This document shows, one piece after another, positions 16,001-31,000 of a stretch of DNA of 64,000 nt. Source of the DNA: Symsagittifera roscoffensis. Its lineage: Eukaryota > Xenacoelomorpha > Acoela > Convolutidae. Every line of letters begins with the position of its first letter. The stretch's first letter is position 1. The stretch spans positions 78,780,512 through 78,844,511 of the forward strand of contig NC_087064.1 in NCBI RefSeq assembly GCF_963678635.1, written 5' to 3'. The notes below the pieces were generated by a model. The model ran no database searches. It was given only the letters and a program-made list of their open reading frames with translations, and was not told where the DNA came from. The position numbers and the translations under genes are program-made.

Positions 16001-19000
16001 TCGCGCAACCACATAGCTTTATCTGGTTGCTACCTTTGAAAAAACTGTGTTTGAATTTGGTCCTTAGGTTTTATTGATGCAAAAAAGTGACCAGCTACCT
16101 TTTTATATCAGGTTTAGCTCGTTAAAAAGTTACGTATGTCACAATCAGGGTTTTTGTTTTTTGTTGCGCTCAATCGCGCCCACCAAGTTTTTGAAGCTTT
16201 TGTCTAATTGTTTGCACAAGCGTTGCTGAGTTGAGGATCAGGGTTGGGAATGTTTTAAAACAAGGCAAAAAACACGTTTTAAAACAGAAAATAGTGTTTT
16301 TTTTTATTTTAAAACCTTTATCGCTAAAAACTAGACTTGTCTGGGAGTCGAACGCTGCGATAGGGGTATGAGCCGCCTTCCCTTTTTGAGTCGGCTCGAT
16401 CTCTACAGTGCTGCAGCGGATCATCTCAATGCTGCACCGGATCATCTTAAACATTTTGTAGCAAAAGTAAGAGATGATTAACTGACTCCTGTTTTTCTTG
16501 CCGCACATCTATCAGATCATCGGTATTAGGGCAAAAGTTAGAACTGAACAAACTGCAAAAAAAACAATAAAACAAGTTTTCTATTTATAAAACGCTGTTT
16601 AATTGATAAAAACGTCAATAAAAAAACGTTTTTTTCCCAACCCTGTTAAGGATTCTTTGTAAGGCCAAAAAGGCATTTTTAGGCACTTTTTGAAAATGTT
16701 GACCGCGCGTCCTCCTAAATCCGCCCCTGCATGAAGGAATAACTTTTGACTAATGAACTGGCCTAAATCGATCGGAATTTATCTTCAACGCGTATTCTGC
16801 ACTTCTGATTTGTTGGGACGCCATTTCCCAACGCAAATCGACTTTTTCATAGACCCCCCCACCAAATTTTGACCCCCTAGAATATTGACCCCTTCAAGTT
16901 TTGAGAGTTCTGAATGGCCCCTACTAGAATTCTATACCCATGTTTACCCGTTGTTCTCTAATTGTGTTAGTTTTATGAAAAAGGTTCAATCATAAAAGAT
17001 TCTTGAAATTTAAAGAATTTTGACAGAGTAAGTAAATCCTTTACTTTTGGGTTCCTTAATTTAACTTACACTTTTCAAGTGATTGTTGGCTATGTTTATA
17101 TGTGTGAGTGGGTTAGGTTTGTTTGTGTTAGGTGAATTTGACCGAGTTGGTACAGGAGTTGCACCAGGTGCTGATGGACAGGGAGGAGTCCTGTCAGTTC
17201 ACTTGCTTCTCCCTACATCTCAACGGACAACACATGGATAACTTCTCAGAACTCAAGTCATTCAAGGACCTCAAGCCGGGCGCCACCATCCGAGTACGCC
17301 ACGGTCAGTACTAGTCCCTTAAACGAGCCTCACCCTATATCACAATCGATAGAAGGGTCACAGATTTGAATTAAAAATAAAATAGCACTTTTCTACAACA
17401 CAAGTGCAGAATACTTGGTTAACCTTGCGATTAGTAATAGGTTTTAGCCTGGGTTTTTTCTTTAAACACTGCTATCCGAATTAGCTCACGTGTCATTTTA
17501 CGTGTTTCTTGAACTGTAGTTTCTATATAGTATAGAGGAAAGCCCTTGCTTGGTGCCTCAAAGGTGCTGAGTTTAATTCCGGGAGTTTTCAATGTCGGAT
17601 TATCCAAATTCTACTTTCCTATGCATAGAATTTTTGTCTGGATTAAGCCGCACCCCCCAGTAAATTATAGCCCCCGCTAAAAATAGATAGACTATATTTT
17701 TATGCACCGTGAAAAAGCATGTACATGTTTAGTTGACCATAATTAACTCGAAACTCTATTCTACGCTTTCACTCGTACGCACATAACTCGTAACTCTATG
17801 TAACACTTTTGTATAAATGCACAAACGCACATTTGATTTAATGGAAATCACATCGAAATGTTTCAAAGTAAATTAAAAAGTAAAAGGTGTGGGGAGTTTT
17901 TTGCCACTAGGCTGGGAGGGAGCTCTAATGGTAAATTACTGCAAAAATTACTTTAATTGCCATGCGTTTTGATATATCAGCGTTAATTGTAAATATCCAC
18001 GTACCATTTTGCATAATTTATTCTTTTTTGTTCAGGCCAATTTGACCAGGTGCAAAATTCGCATATGCTTAACCTTTGTTTTGTTTTTTTTAAAGGGGGG
18101 ATTCGTTACTAGCTATACGAGGGAAGGGGGAGGGGGATAGTTGAAGAGATCACCAAATTCAAATGTAAAAAACCGGGGTTTGAAAATAGTCAATTTCGGC
18201 CACCCTTTGGACTAACTTATGCGTTGTTTTAAGATTTTACCTATGATGCTCAGAGCGTATGGCGAGTTATCTCATTGTCAAAAGTTTTCCCATATGAAAT
18301 GAGGCAAGCTAAGTGGCGCGAATTCTCATAAAGGTACTTTTTTCGTACATTTTCTGATCCGACCGAATTGATTTACTGAGTCCTCTCAAAACACTTTGGA
18401 GATCCTATTTTGAGCCAATTACGAATTTAAATAAAAAAGATCACAAACGACAGGTTCAGGCATTTTTTGGAAGGTTCTGACCAAAAAATTGCCTTTTGTA
18501 GAAAGAATTCAAGGCCGGTCAGCCAGATTGGATGTCCTAAAATACTAGTAAACAGGGATCCTTTGGATTGGCAGGGGATCGAATCCCTGAGAAGGGGCGT
18601 TGCTCTTGCCCGAATATAGTAATTCCCTTTAAGACTCAAATTGTAACACTTTCGATTTGATATTGGCTGTTGAGAGAAAAAACAATCAAATTCACTTAAA
18701 CTATTCACTTAAGCAAGCGTTATCAAATCGGAATATAGACTTTCTCGGGTTAAAAACTTGTTTAACAAAATCACTTGAATCTTTAGACTTCATTCGCGTG
18801 CTCTATTCACGTGCTGTCAAGCTCACATTTTTGAAAATTTACATTGAACTACCAGTCTACCGCTACTGCGTCATGCAGTACTCTTGATATTGGTAATAAA
18901 ATCAATTTTCTTGGCTTCTCCGGCAAACCTGGCATAAAGATAGCAAAAACGCCTGGGCGGCGAAAGTCGTGGGTTCGAATCCAGGAGTTCTTTTTTTTAT

Positions 19001-22000
19001 AATTCAAAATTCTAAATGCCTGTCGTTTGTCTGATTGTGTTTCGTCGGCTTAATTGCCGCATCACCGATTTTTTTTTCACAAAATGGAATCGTATGATAG
19101 CTTTGCTTAAATTAAACTCGAACTTTCTTGGTTTTTAGGCACACGTTGTTTTTGAGAAAAGTAGTATGCCTGTCCTTTGTTTGAATCTGGCCGGAACCTG
19201 TTTTTTTTTTTAAGTTCAAAAAGGAAGTTTTCTGTTTCTTAATATCTCGACATGTTGCTTTTCGACTTAGTGACTTTTGTTTCATTTTCTCTTTGGTAGC
19301 TTGCGATGCAATTTCTGTGGCATCGCAAATGCAAACGGAGCGAAGCTCCGCTTCGCCTCTGTGTGTTTTATCAGTTTACTAACCTACTTATGAGTCGTTC
19401 GATGGAACCTTGGTTTGTATGTTTTCCTCCGGATCGCGGAAACGTAAAAAATCTGGAATTTAGTATGGAATTTATAGTTCAAATTTTAGTCTTTACAGCA
19501 TTTTTTGTTGAAAATTTTGTTTGAATTTTCATTAAATGCCGTCGAATGTGTTTCTAGACGTATTCTATGCAAATAGAAAATTTAATCAGACAACAATTTG
19601 AAGTTTTTTTTGGACGTAGTGGCTTTTCATTCCTTTCCTGTCTGTTATGTTACAATGCGATTTTTATGGTATTGCAAGTGATGCGAAGCTCTGCGTCGCC
19701 TCTGTTGACTTAAATGGTTCGGTTTATTTGCCGCATCATATGTCATTTGAAGTCAAAAATATAGTGTGGGAAGCGTATACGAAAGGAGTTTCAAAAAATG
19801 TTAATGGATTTTTCTCTGATCCATAGTCGGCCACCCAAGTATTATCTGATTCAATTACCGCTTAATAAATTCTATTTCAGCACTAATTTAATTCCAGTTC
19901 TGGCAATTGTGTTACCTCAGTTTGAACTAACTCTAGACAAACAAGATGTTTGATTGATATTTTAAAAAGTTTTTCTTTTCAACTCAACGATTTTCGTCTC
20001 GTTTCAATCGACCAGTTGCCTTGCTATCTGTTGTTTCGAAGTTGGTGCAAGCAGGCAATTGGTGTACAAATTGATTCTTTGCACTGAGCGCTTTTGCTAA
20101 TTTGTATTATCAAAGCTTGTTGCCACTCGCATTAGTAAGTAATTGTCTTTTGTCAAACTCGCACAGGAAAAAAAAACATAACAGAAATGAATTAATTGTG
20201 AAATTTTTCTGTGATTCAATCGGCTAGCAGTGTAGATTTCATGAGCGCTGCTTTGAGTGGGTGTGTGTGTTTAGAGCCATACAGTGTGCGTGAGGCAAGG
20301 GTGCACGTGCGTCATGTGAGGGATCTGATGTGTGGGGGGTGTGAAGAGATGACACAGCAAGAGATGTACTCGGGAGAAAGAGGCTGCTCCGTCTCCGTCC
20401 TAGACCACATAATCCACGAGTCAGGCTCTCTCAGTCAGTACTTACTCACTTCTATCCCGCCTCAACTCGTATCGTCCTCATATATGCATATATAAAGTCC
20501 AGTACTGTCCTAATTGCAATAAGTTGCCAATTTTTTTTTTCGAATTGCGTAGTTTTTACACGCTAGCTTGTGAGCATTGTTATATTACGAGTCCATTTTT
20601 GAGAGGATAGAAAGAAAGAAAGAAAAATGTATTTCTCCAAATCGTTTCAAAGTAAGATATTTCAACAAACATAGCAGAAAATCATATAATAGCTCTCGGA
20701 GAGGTCAGACAACGGGACTAATGTCCGCTTTACAGTCTGCCCTATAGTAGTTCATTATGTGTTTTCAGCATTTTGAAGGAGAAAGAATAATGTTTATTCA
20801 TATTTTTGCAACAAGAAAAGATTCAAGAAAACTATAATTTCATAGGAATACAGCCAGGAAAATCTGTTATGAGCTCTCAACACTAACAAGGAAGGAACAC
20901 GCGTTGAAGTGAAACCCAACACGGTTTGCCTGGTTGAATAAAACAATCAAGCCAAATTTGTTCCAAAAGTAACAAATTGGGTTGATTTTTTTCTTTTCCA
21001 AATTTTTGTCCTACTCAGAATCTTGAGACATTACGGCGACGAAACGTTTTTGCGCAATCACGATTTGTAGCTGTCAGAGCAATGATAGAAGCAGAAGTCC
21101 AAAAATTAAGCGAGAAAAGAAAAACTGGAAAAAAAACAGCAATTTACTTTTATGCGGAATTTAATCATTTGGTTTCAAGCTGAAAGGTTTTTTTAAAACC
21201 AATGGACCTTTGGCGTGTTCGAGGAAAGCACCATTTAGTTTTTTGCGTGGGTTCATCATTAATTAAAACTCAATTCAAAGAAATTTTTTCCGAGTTAGTT
21301 CACTGTTGTTGTTGTCTATGTAGCTGTCTTTGCTATCGTGATAATATTTCTCTTGTTCTTCAGTTAAGGAATCTGCGTCTCATGTCAGAACTCCTGTGTT
21401 CCTAAATAGCTGTTAAAGTTGAGCACCAAAAACTCAAAAAAAATTTCAGATTGCTTTTAAAACGCCTAGTGTTTATAGAACGCCTAGTGGTCCGCGCATA
21501 AATTTTAAACAATAACGTATCGTTCAAAGCCAACTCTGGGTGAAACCGATTTATTGAGCGCAAGACAAATATCAACAAGATAACCGGTTGTTGTGAAAGT
21601 AGCACAGAATGTTCCGACCTTATTCATATAAACAGAAAAAGCTTTTTAAATTTTTTTCTCAGTTAAGTGTCGCGATTTTTAGTGTCGCGGGTGTCGTGAT
21701 TCGAGTACTATACGATCGCGTAGAGAATTAGTGACTTAGGCCAGATCGAAAAAATTTATTCTCATTAAGACCGAGCAAAAAAATGAAAAGAAAAATCAAA
21801 AACTTTTATTGTCAAATAAGCGCTAAAAGCAACTAGTTTTCATGATAGTGAAATCAAGTTGTGGAAGTTTAAAATTTTGTGGAAAATGGTTAATTTCCAT
21901 AAACGAACGTTATTTGAACGTGTTTTTTGCCCGAAATTGAAGTAGAAATCAAAAGTTTTAATCAGTTTTTTTTTTTTGAGTTTTTTTTGAAATTTTTAAA

Positions 22001-25000
22001 TGTCGTTCGAAACACGACATAAAGGGCTTTAATATGCTATATCACTCAACTCTCTCCGATTATTGTTCGTGGTAGCTGATTTTGTATTGAAAACAAAACT
22101 AAAACACACCCGAAAACAAAATTCATCTCCATTTTGAATGTTCGGAAAAATAACTCGTACATGTGATTCGTGTATATTAAAAAAGCTATTTTACATGAAA
22201 AGGTGTTCAGATGTATCGCTTCGCCTTCTGAAGTGTATGAGTTAAAGAATTTTTTTCTGTAGCAAATAAATTGGCTTTAATGTAGAGATATTGCAGCATC
22301 CGTAGTTGAGAACTCCTTTTTGTATGATTACCCTTACGATAAGCAAGGGCATTGAAATCGGGAAGTAGACCTTTGTTTCCCGTAAACCACTTTGTCCACA
22401 GGACTCATTGGTCTCCTGGTGGTACCATGGTTCATAATGATTTTTAGTGTCATTTTTTGTAGCGTCTCTTGCACACTTAGCCTTGTGGTAACGAATACAC
22501 CTGGGTCGGCATAGGTCCTTGGTTCGAATCTGACTATTTGTCTGCTCATGGTTGGTCGGCTTAGTTGTTACATCTAAGAATTGTTTATTTTAGCTGTGAA
22601 CAATTTTCACTGCAGTTTTAAGCTTTTTAAAAATCCGGCTGAATCAAAATTTGCTTTTTACATGGGTTGTAATTTTACCAGCTCGATTTTTAAATTTTCG
22701 TTTTGTATCGTTTTTACTTTTTATATAATTCTCAGCTTCATTATTATCGATTTAGTGGCCACAAAGTGCGTCGTTACGACTGAAAAAAGTTTTTTCGCAA
22801 GTGTGTGTATCTGAGGAGAAAAGGGACCTAACATTATTTGATTTTTTTTGTTTCTTTTTGGCATGAAGGTTTGCTGATGTTTTTCGGCTTTGTTATCGCT
22901 GGGTTAATATAAATTCAAATCGGATCTCCCTTCTGGCGGAGAGATGAGACAACTGCTTGAGACGTCGAAAGCTTGTGATTCATTTCCGGTCAGGCCGTTT
23001 TTTAAATTTTCTGTCTGGTTATTGTGTCTGCTTATTTTTGTGCTTTCTCGGATTAACGTCCGCATAGTTTCCGTAGCTCGATGGTTCAGCTTTAATCTAA
23101 GTTGCTGTAACCCCCATGCTTGAGATGACAATGCCCGCGAGTTCGATTCCAGTTGAGACTTGTTTTTTTTCACAGAAATTTTAGGCTAATCTAGATTATT
23201 GTCTGCCTGCTTATTTTTTGTCTGCTTAGTTCCGCAGTAACGACTTATTGAGAACTCGGCTTATCTATAGCATTCCCAAAGGTCTATGTAGGATTTTTTA
23301 ATGGTGCAGCCTGTTTTGTTTTGGATATTTTGGGCTTTTGTTGCAATTTTAATTGACATTGTTGCATTTTTTTGCAATTTTGCTGAAATTTTTGCTCAGC
23401 TTCACCTGTGTTGAGTTTTGGTTTCTTGCTAGCCTTCTTCAAGCTCTTGCGGTTAATTTTGTTCCGGATATTTTAGGCTTCTGATGCAATTTCTTAAATT
23501 TTTACTGACTAAAACAATTTTTTTGATGTTACTTATTCAATTTTTTTTTCTGATTTGATTTCATTCGTAATCATTCATTTTTGTATTGCAAATGGTGCGA
23601 AGCTCGGCTTCGCCTATATGTAGATTTTATACTGCTAATATAAAAATTGAGAAGATGCAATATTGTGAGAAAATGTCTAAGTTTACTATTTCTTCGTTGT
23701 TTTTCGTGTGTCTGTACTACATGAGCAACATGACATTTAAACGATAATTGTTGATCAGTTTTTTCCTAATTAGTTGCACGAATTTTCATTTTTAACACAC
23801 TAATAAAGAAAACAAACGGATAATTGAGCATTGTTTTCGAAGCAATAGATCCTAGAGATATTTCTAGTTTTTTTTTTTCAAAAAAAGCTTGAGCAAAATG
23901 GTACTTAACAAAAAATATTTTCAATTTAATTCTTCTTGAATTTTGTTTTACGAGTTAACATAACCTGTTACATTTTTGTCCAAAGAACTCAGATAAATGT
24001 CTGTACTTTTACATATCTGAGGGAGATCAATTATTTAGTTATAAGAATATGGTCCTAGTACACCACACTCCTAGTACACCACCAATTCAAGCGGTGAAGA
24101 TGAGGCGTCCGCTAGATGGAAACATTGCAAACGATTCGATAAGTAGCTTATGAAACAATTAAGTAATTTAACTAACTTTCGATTTTCTTTAACAGTACCT
24201 CTTGGTCAAAAGTATTAAAAGCTTCTTTCGAATCAATGAAGAATTTCTTACTGAGTGCTTGTTATTAAAACGGACTTTTTAAAATAAGCTTGGCCATTGC
24301 GTCTATTATTTGATGTTTCTTGCGGAAACCAAATTGTTTGCAATAGAAAAGGGATAAGCTCTCGAAGTTCCCATATACCCGATTAAAAACATTGTAATAT
24401 TTCCGTGGACTTTCTCCATACTAAAAGAGGAAAATTTGCCTGTAATTATTCTCTTCGGGTTTGGATCCTTCTTTAAGAAGTGGTAAGACTTGGCATTCTG
24501 AGACTCCGGGTTTCAATGATTGATTGACAAGAGTGATTGAAAGAGGAATTGTTACTTGTTCTGATAATTTCAGAAGTTTTTTTACATCATCCTCTCCCGA
24601 TATTAACTTATTCATTTAACTCAAGAGTTTCATCTACTTGCCTTGATGCATTTTGAAAAAACAAAACAATTTATCAAAAGTTCTTTAAGTTGTAGCCAAT
24701 TTTGGTACGAATCACTTCAAAATTTTAGCAGATCGCTAGACAAGGAAGTAGTGCTGGAATCAACACAGGAATTGAGTATGGGAATAATGCTCTGAAAATC
24801 ACTTTTCTCACACAATTCATTTTGTAAATTTTATGTTTGATGTGATTCTCCAATTCAACCAAGAAACTTTAGTTCATTTTTTTTCGGCAATGTTATGTCT
24901 GTTTTGACTTTTGCCCGAAGATTTCTGAAGCTTTTCATTAAATTCATTTTCATTCATCTTTCTTTGAACCCACTTTTGGTATAATTTTTTTCGTTTGGTA

Positions 25001-28000
25001 ATCATATTTTTAATTTTGTTCCTGAAGTTTTAATTTTCACTATGCATTTGAGCTTCCGTTAATTTTGCTGGTAACCTTCGCCAATTTTTTTTGTTACCTC
25101 ATGAAGCTTCACTTGAGCTGGATGATTCAAAAAAGAGACATCTCTAAGTGTCTGCTTTTTTTGTTTTCTTCATTCAGGACCACTGTAAAATGATCTCTGT
25201 AATTATGATGCTCAAGTTCTTGTAAATCGTAATTTGTAGCAAATAAATTGGCTTTAATGTAGAGATATTGCAGCATCCGTAGATGAGAAGTCCTTTTTGT
25301 ATGATTATCCTTTTGTTAAGAAAGGTTATTACAATCAGAAAGTAGACCTTTGTTTCCCGTAAACCACTTTGTCCACAGGACTCATTGGCCTCCTGGTGGT
25401 ACCATGGTTCGTAATGATTTTTAGTGTCAATTTTTGTAGCGTCTCTTGCACACTTAGCCTGGTGGTAACGAATACACCTGGGTCGGCTTAGGTCCTTGGT
25501 TCGAACCCGACTATTTGTCTGCTTATGGTTGGTCGGCTTAGTTGTTACATCTAAGAATTGTTTATTTTAGCTGTGAACAATTTTCACTGCAGTTTTTAGC
25601 TTTTTAAAAATCCGGCTGAATCAAAATTTGCTTTTTACATGGGTTGTAATTTTACCAGCTCGATTTTTAAATTTTCGTTTTGTATCGTTTTTACTTTTTA
25701 TCTAATTCTCAGCTTCATTATTATCGATTTAGTGGCCACAAAGTGCGTCGTTACGACTGAAAAAAGTTTTTTCGCAAGTGTGTCTATCTGAGGAGAAAAG
25801 GGACCTAACATTATTTGATTTTTTTTGTTTTTTTTTTGGCATGAAGGTTTGCTGATGTTTTTCGGCTTTGTTATCGCTTGGATAATATAATTTCAAACGG
25901 ATCTCCCTTCTGGCGGAGAGGTGAGACAACTGCTTGAGACGTCGAAAGCTTGTGATTCAATTCTGGCCAGGCCGTTTTTTAATTTTTCTGTCTGGTTATT
26001 GTGTCTGCTTATTTTTGTGCTTTCTCGGATTAACGTCCGCATAGTTTCCGTAGCTCGATGGTTCAGCTTTATTCTAAGTTGCTGTAACCCCCATGCTTGA
26101 GATGACAAAGACCGCGAGTTCGATTCCAGTTGAGACCTATTTTTCTTTCACAGAAATTTTTGGCTAATCTAGATTATGGTCTGCCTGCTTATTTTTTGTC
26201 TGCTTAGTTACGCAGAAAGGAATTGCTTGAGAACTCGGCTTTTCTATAGCCTTCCCAAAGCTCTATGTAGACTTTTTAATGGTGCAGCCTTTTTGTTTTG
26301 GATATTTTGGGCTTTCGTTGCAATTTTAATTGACATTGTTGCGTTTTTTTATTGCAATTTTGCTGAAATTTTTGCTCAGCTTCACCTCTGTGTTGAGTTT
26401 TGGTTTCTTGCTAGCCTTCTTCAAGCTCTTGCGTTTATATTTGTTCCGGATATTTTAGGCTTCTGATGCAATTTCTTAGATTTTTACTGACTAAAACAAT
26501 TTTTTTGATGTTATTTCATCAATTTTTTTTCTGATTTGATTTCATTCGTAATCATTCATTTTTGTATTGCAAATGGTGCGAAGATCGGCTTCGCCTATGT
26601 GTAGATTTTATACTGCTAATATAAAAATTGAGAAGATGCAATATTGTGAGAAAATGTCTAAGTTTACTATTTCTTGTTGTTTTTCGTGTGTCTGTACTAC
26701 ATAAGCAACATGACATTTAAACGATAATTGTTGATCAGTTTTTTCCTTATTAGTTGCACGGGTTTTCATTTTTCACATACTAATAAACAAAACAAACGGA
26801 TAATTGTGCATTGTATTCGAAGCACTAGATCCTAGAGATATCTCAAGTTTTTTTTTCAAAAAAGTGTGAGCATAATGGTACTTAACAAAAAATAATTTCA
26901 GTTTAATTCTTCTTGGGGAAACCAAATTGTTTGCAATAGAAAAGGGATAAGCTCTCGAAGTTCCCATATACCCGTTTAAAAATATTGTAATATTCCCGTG
27001 GACTTACTCCATACTGTAAGAGGAAAAATTTGCCTGTAATTATTCTCTTCTGCTTTGGATCCTTCTTTAAGAAGTGGTAAGACTTGGCATTCTGAGACTC
27101 CGGGTTTCAATGATTGATTGACAAGAGTGATTGAAAGAGGATTTGTTACTTGTTCTGATAGTTTCAGAAGTTTTTTTACATCATCCGCTCCCGATATTAA
27201 CTTATTCATTTAACTCAAAAGAGTTTCATCTACTTGCCTTGATGCATTTTGAAAAAACAAAACAATTTATCAAAAGTTCTTTAAGTTGTAGCCAATTTTG
27301 GTACGAATCACTTCAAAATTTTAGCAGATCGCTAGAAAGGAAGTAGTGCTGGAATCAACACAGGAATTGAGTATGGGAATAATGCTCTGAAAATCACTTG
27401 TCCCACACAATTCATTTTGTAAATTTTATGTTTGATGTGATTTTCCAATTCAACCAAGAAACTAGTTCATTTTTTTTTTCGACAATGTTATGTCTGTTTT
27501 GACTTTTGCCCGAAGATTTCTGAAGCTTTTCATTAAATTCATTTTCATTCATCTTTCTTTTGGTATAATTTTTTTCGTTTGGTAATCATATTTTTAATTT
27601 TGTTCCTGAAGTTTTAATTTTCACTATGCATTTGAGCTTCCGTTAATTTTGCTGGTAACTTTCGCCAATTTTTTTAGTTACCTCATGAAGCTTCACTTGA
27701 GCTGGGTGATTCAAAAAAGAGACATCTCTAAGTGTCTGCTTTTTTTGTTTTCTTCATTCAGGACCACTGGAAAATGATCTCTGTAATTATGATGCTGAAG
27801 TTCTTGTAAATCTTAATTAGGAGTTTTTTGGATATGAAAACGATCTAAGCTAATTTTTGAATGATCCATTTTTCTAGTCACTTCCTTACGGCAAATATCT
27901 TACGCATTCGAATAATTTTGATTTTCGAGCAATATGTCTATGTTCATGTCACTATATATAACCGGCAGATGTTTTAACGAAAGTGTTTGGCATGCGTGTA

Positions 28001-31000
28001 CAAAAATTTATAGTTGAATGATTTTCACGCAATATGTCACCATTTATGTCACTGCATATGGAGTGTTTGGCGAGTTGAGGCTCAAGTTAATTGTCTAATA
28101 TTTCAACTAAGCTACTTTTTTTAGTTCTCAGTTTGTTGTTGAGCCAGATGATCTGAAAACGGAACCCTTCGGCATCAATGAGAGCTGCTTCTGACTACTC
28201 GAATGGACTTAACTTTCATTTTTTCCTCTGTGTTCTCGTAACTGAATCATTACACATCCACCTTGTGAACGATTTCTTGCCCAATAATTTTTTGTCCTTG
28301 TATGAGGACAGCTTCGCCTTCAATTTTGTTACTTAGCCAGGTTTCTATTAATCTAATTGTCAAGGGCCGAGAGAAGGTTCTTAGCTATAAACAAGTGCTT
28401 ACAAGTTATTGTAGTTCTTATTTAGGAAACGGACATTCTCATTGAGTATTGTTAAAGTTTTGGTATAATAGCGAATAATTTTTTCATTTTTTGGCATCTG
28501 AACGCTGCTGCTGCCGAAAAACCGTTTCTTCAAAACTTTTCATAACCTGATAAATATTGTATATCGGTTGTAAGCCACCGTCATACAGCCCCGTTACTTT
28601 ATAAGTTTTCCATTTTGCAAACGCAAAATATCCACTCATCCTTCGTCTAGACATTGCTATTCGAGAGTCACATTTCGCTAGATTGAAAAAGTTGACTATT
28701 GGGCAAGGATAATCTTCGAGTATTCATACAATCTTCAAAGTGGCGCTATTTCGCAGGGATTTCTTCTGGTTTATCATTTTTAATTTCTTGTACTCTTCGA
28801 GTAAAACAGACGCAATCTATTCCCTCTACTGAGTAATATATGAGCAATCGATTTAACATTTGAGCTTACATTTTCTTCAATTAATTGCAATGCATTGAAA
28901 ACTTTTTGGAGTGTAGTGGATTAATCTCAGCGTGCATCTGCTTCTATTACAACTATGCGAATTTTATCATACTGTTGTAGTTCTCAAGCTGTTCAGCTTC
29001 GGAAAGAGTTTTCTTTTGAGATCTTCTTTTGAGTACGCAAGGTCATTTTTTCATGATTTCTACTTGTCTATAGTTTCCTGAATCATTGTGTTTTATGAAG
29101 GTTTTTCTTTTCTGAGGATACTTGCAATAATCTCTTTCATTGAACTTTGAATTGATGGCTGTTATGTTTCATGTCATAATTTAGTTTTCGTTTTCCTTTT
29201 ACCGTCTCTGAAACTGTTTAGTTTGAAACTGTTTAATCAGCTCAAAATAAAAATAGTTCTCATTTTGTTGGCACTTTTTGCTGCCCAGTATTGGCAGTTT
29301 AATAGCGCGTATTCTCTGCTTTACCAGTGGCTATTGTTTCGTTTCTTCAAGCGCGTGTAACAGTTTTGCGTGGCAGTCGATTTGGGTTCTCGAGAAGTTT
29401 GGCCCAGTTATCGCATCGATATATAGATTTTAAGGCGAACAATTGGTTTAATAAAATCACTTGAATTATTTGATAGCTTGATTTTTATCGATTTTATTCT
29501 CTTAAAATGCTAACTTTGCAGGATTTTGCAAGCGGTCCGAAGCTCTTTTCTATCTCTGTTAACGTTTTTTTGTTTGACTTTTTTCTGTGACATCTATTTA
29601 AAGCTACTTTTCGAATTTTTGAATATTTTTGAAAATTGGTATTTAAGTTGGTAAAAATGATATTTTGTTTATCGAAAAGAAATATTTTCATCAAAAGATT
29701 GTTTAGGAGATCTGCTCTACAATTGAGGCTGTTTTTCAGCTTGAATCTTTTTTCTAATGAAAAGAGCCAAAAACGATCTTTTTCTGGGGTTAAGTTTCGA
29801 AAAAAAACTTGCACCAGTTTAATCATGGTAAAAATCAAAGCAACGCTTGCTTCTCATTAGTTGTTGAATGTCAACCCAGTTTTAACAATTATACTATCAA
29901 TTTATGTTTTTTTTTAGTTTCGAAGATTTTGTTTTAGTTTCGAAAAACATTTGAATTCGACTTTGTTGGGAATTTTTATTTGAATCCTTTCTATCGAATT
30001 TTGTGGGATTACTTCTAGTCTTTTTTCCAGTTTCAACTCACAAATGTGAGACAAAATTGGCTGTTACAACTCAATGGCCGTAGTCTTTGTTTTTTTTTTC
30101 CAATCTGTGTTTCGTGCTAAAGTACTCGATCTAAGCTGCTCAAATACTGGGTTAGGAAGCTCTTGGTTAATTATCGCGGTCTTTAGTGCAAAATGGCTGT
30201 TTCAGTTAAACAATCGTCAGATTCCCAAACAAACCAGGCAACATCGCCCAAATTGAGCCAAAAAAGCAATGCAGAGTGCTACCAAGCTCCTAACCAAGGC
30301 GAGACTACCGAGTCAACAAAAATGTCTGCTGATATAACCCCAGGTCAGTTTAGTCCTGCCAACCAGCCTCTGCTGCCGATGATTCCGACGGAATCTCAGT
30401 CTCAGATCTCGATTACGTGTCTCAGCGAACTGTCCATGTCACACTGGAACCCAGTGCCCAACACTCGCAGGCTGAAGGGAGATCTGCTCTATCTGAAAGT
30501 GAAGACGTTGGAGGGGCTGGAAGTGGGAATCACAGCTTGCACGCGAGGCTTCTATCTCAACAGAATCACAGATGCCCACTTTGACTCTACGCCGTCAGAT
30601 GATCCGAACATGAGTTTAACATTGGTGGAGCTGTTGTCCAAGATTAGCCTGTCTTTCAAGAAGAACTTCCCACTTGCCCAGAAGAAGCGGTGAGAAAGGA
30701 ATCACATAAAATAATCTTTCAATAAACAATAATTAATATAGACCGGGGGGGCCGTTGCTTGAAAACAATTCAGATAACCTCGAAATCAACTCAGTTGCAA
30801 AGCTCAACAGTTAAGGCACATTCGGTCACATTCATTTCCATAGATTTTTCTAAATTTAAAGTTTTTAAAATCGGTATTACCATTACAGGGCGATATAGTC
30901 CAATTTTGCGCGAAATACCTATTTGTGTTAATAAAGAGTTCAATTAAACTGTTATCAGTTAAGTTAAGGGTAACCAAATGTAGGTAATATTGTCCGTCTT

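Larger units (their letters stand above)
13364..17131 (+). other. CLUH intron 2 with several transposable-element remnants
   Basis: A 3.8-kb intron holding two foldback elements, a reverse-transcriptase fragment interrupted by a SINE, and an hAT-like MITE, each listed separately. The remainder (15,010-16,230 and 16,655-17,130) is AT-rich with no feature I can support. Confidence 0.8.
22258..25234. repeat. ~3-kb tandem duplication, copy 1
   Basis: Begins tgtagcaaataaattgg and ends near gttcttgtaaatc. It matches 25,235-27,815 with only scattered differences. It includes two tRNA-like segments, a hairpin-repeat copy at 23,588 and a minus-strand LINE fragment. Confidence 0.9.
20434..30205 (+). 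other. CLUH intron 4 with LINE remnants and a tandem duplication
   Basis: 9.8-kb intron. 20,434-22,257 is T-rich with a short GAAA microsatellite near 20,612. 22,258-27,815 is a tandem duplication. 27,816-29,010 contains further minus-strand LINE-like remnants. 29,010-30,205 has nothing I can support. Confidence 0.7.

Noticed and set aside
17655-17945. Possible TIR element with ends cagtaaattatag and its approximate complement
   Set aside because: The inverted match is short with gaps, and no target-site duplication was found.
29494-29860. Overlapping 114-codon minus and 74-codon plus ORFs
   Set aside because: Phe/Lys/Asn-rich products of AT-rich intron sequence, with no motif and no conservation signal visible.
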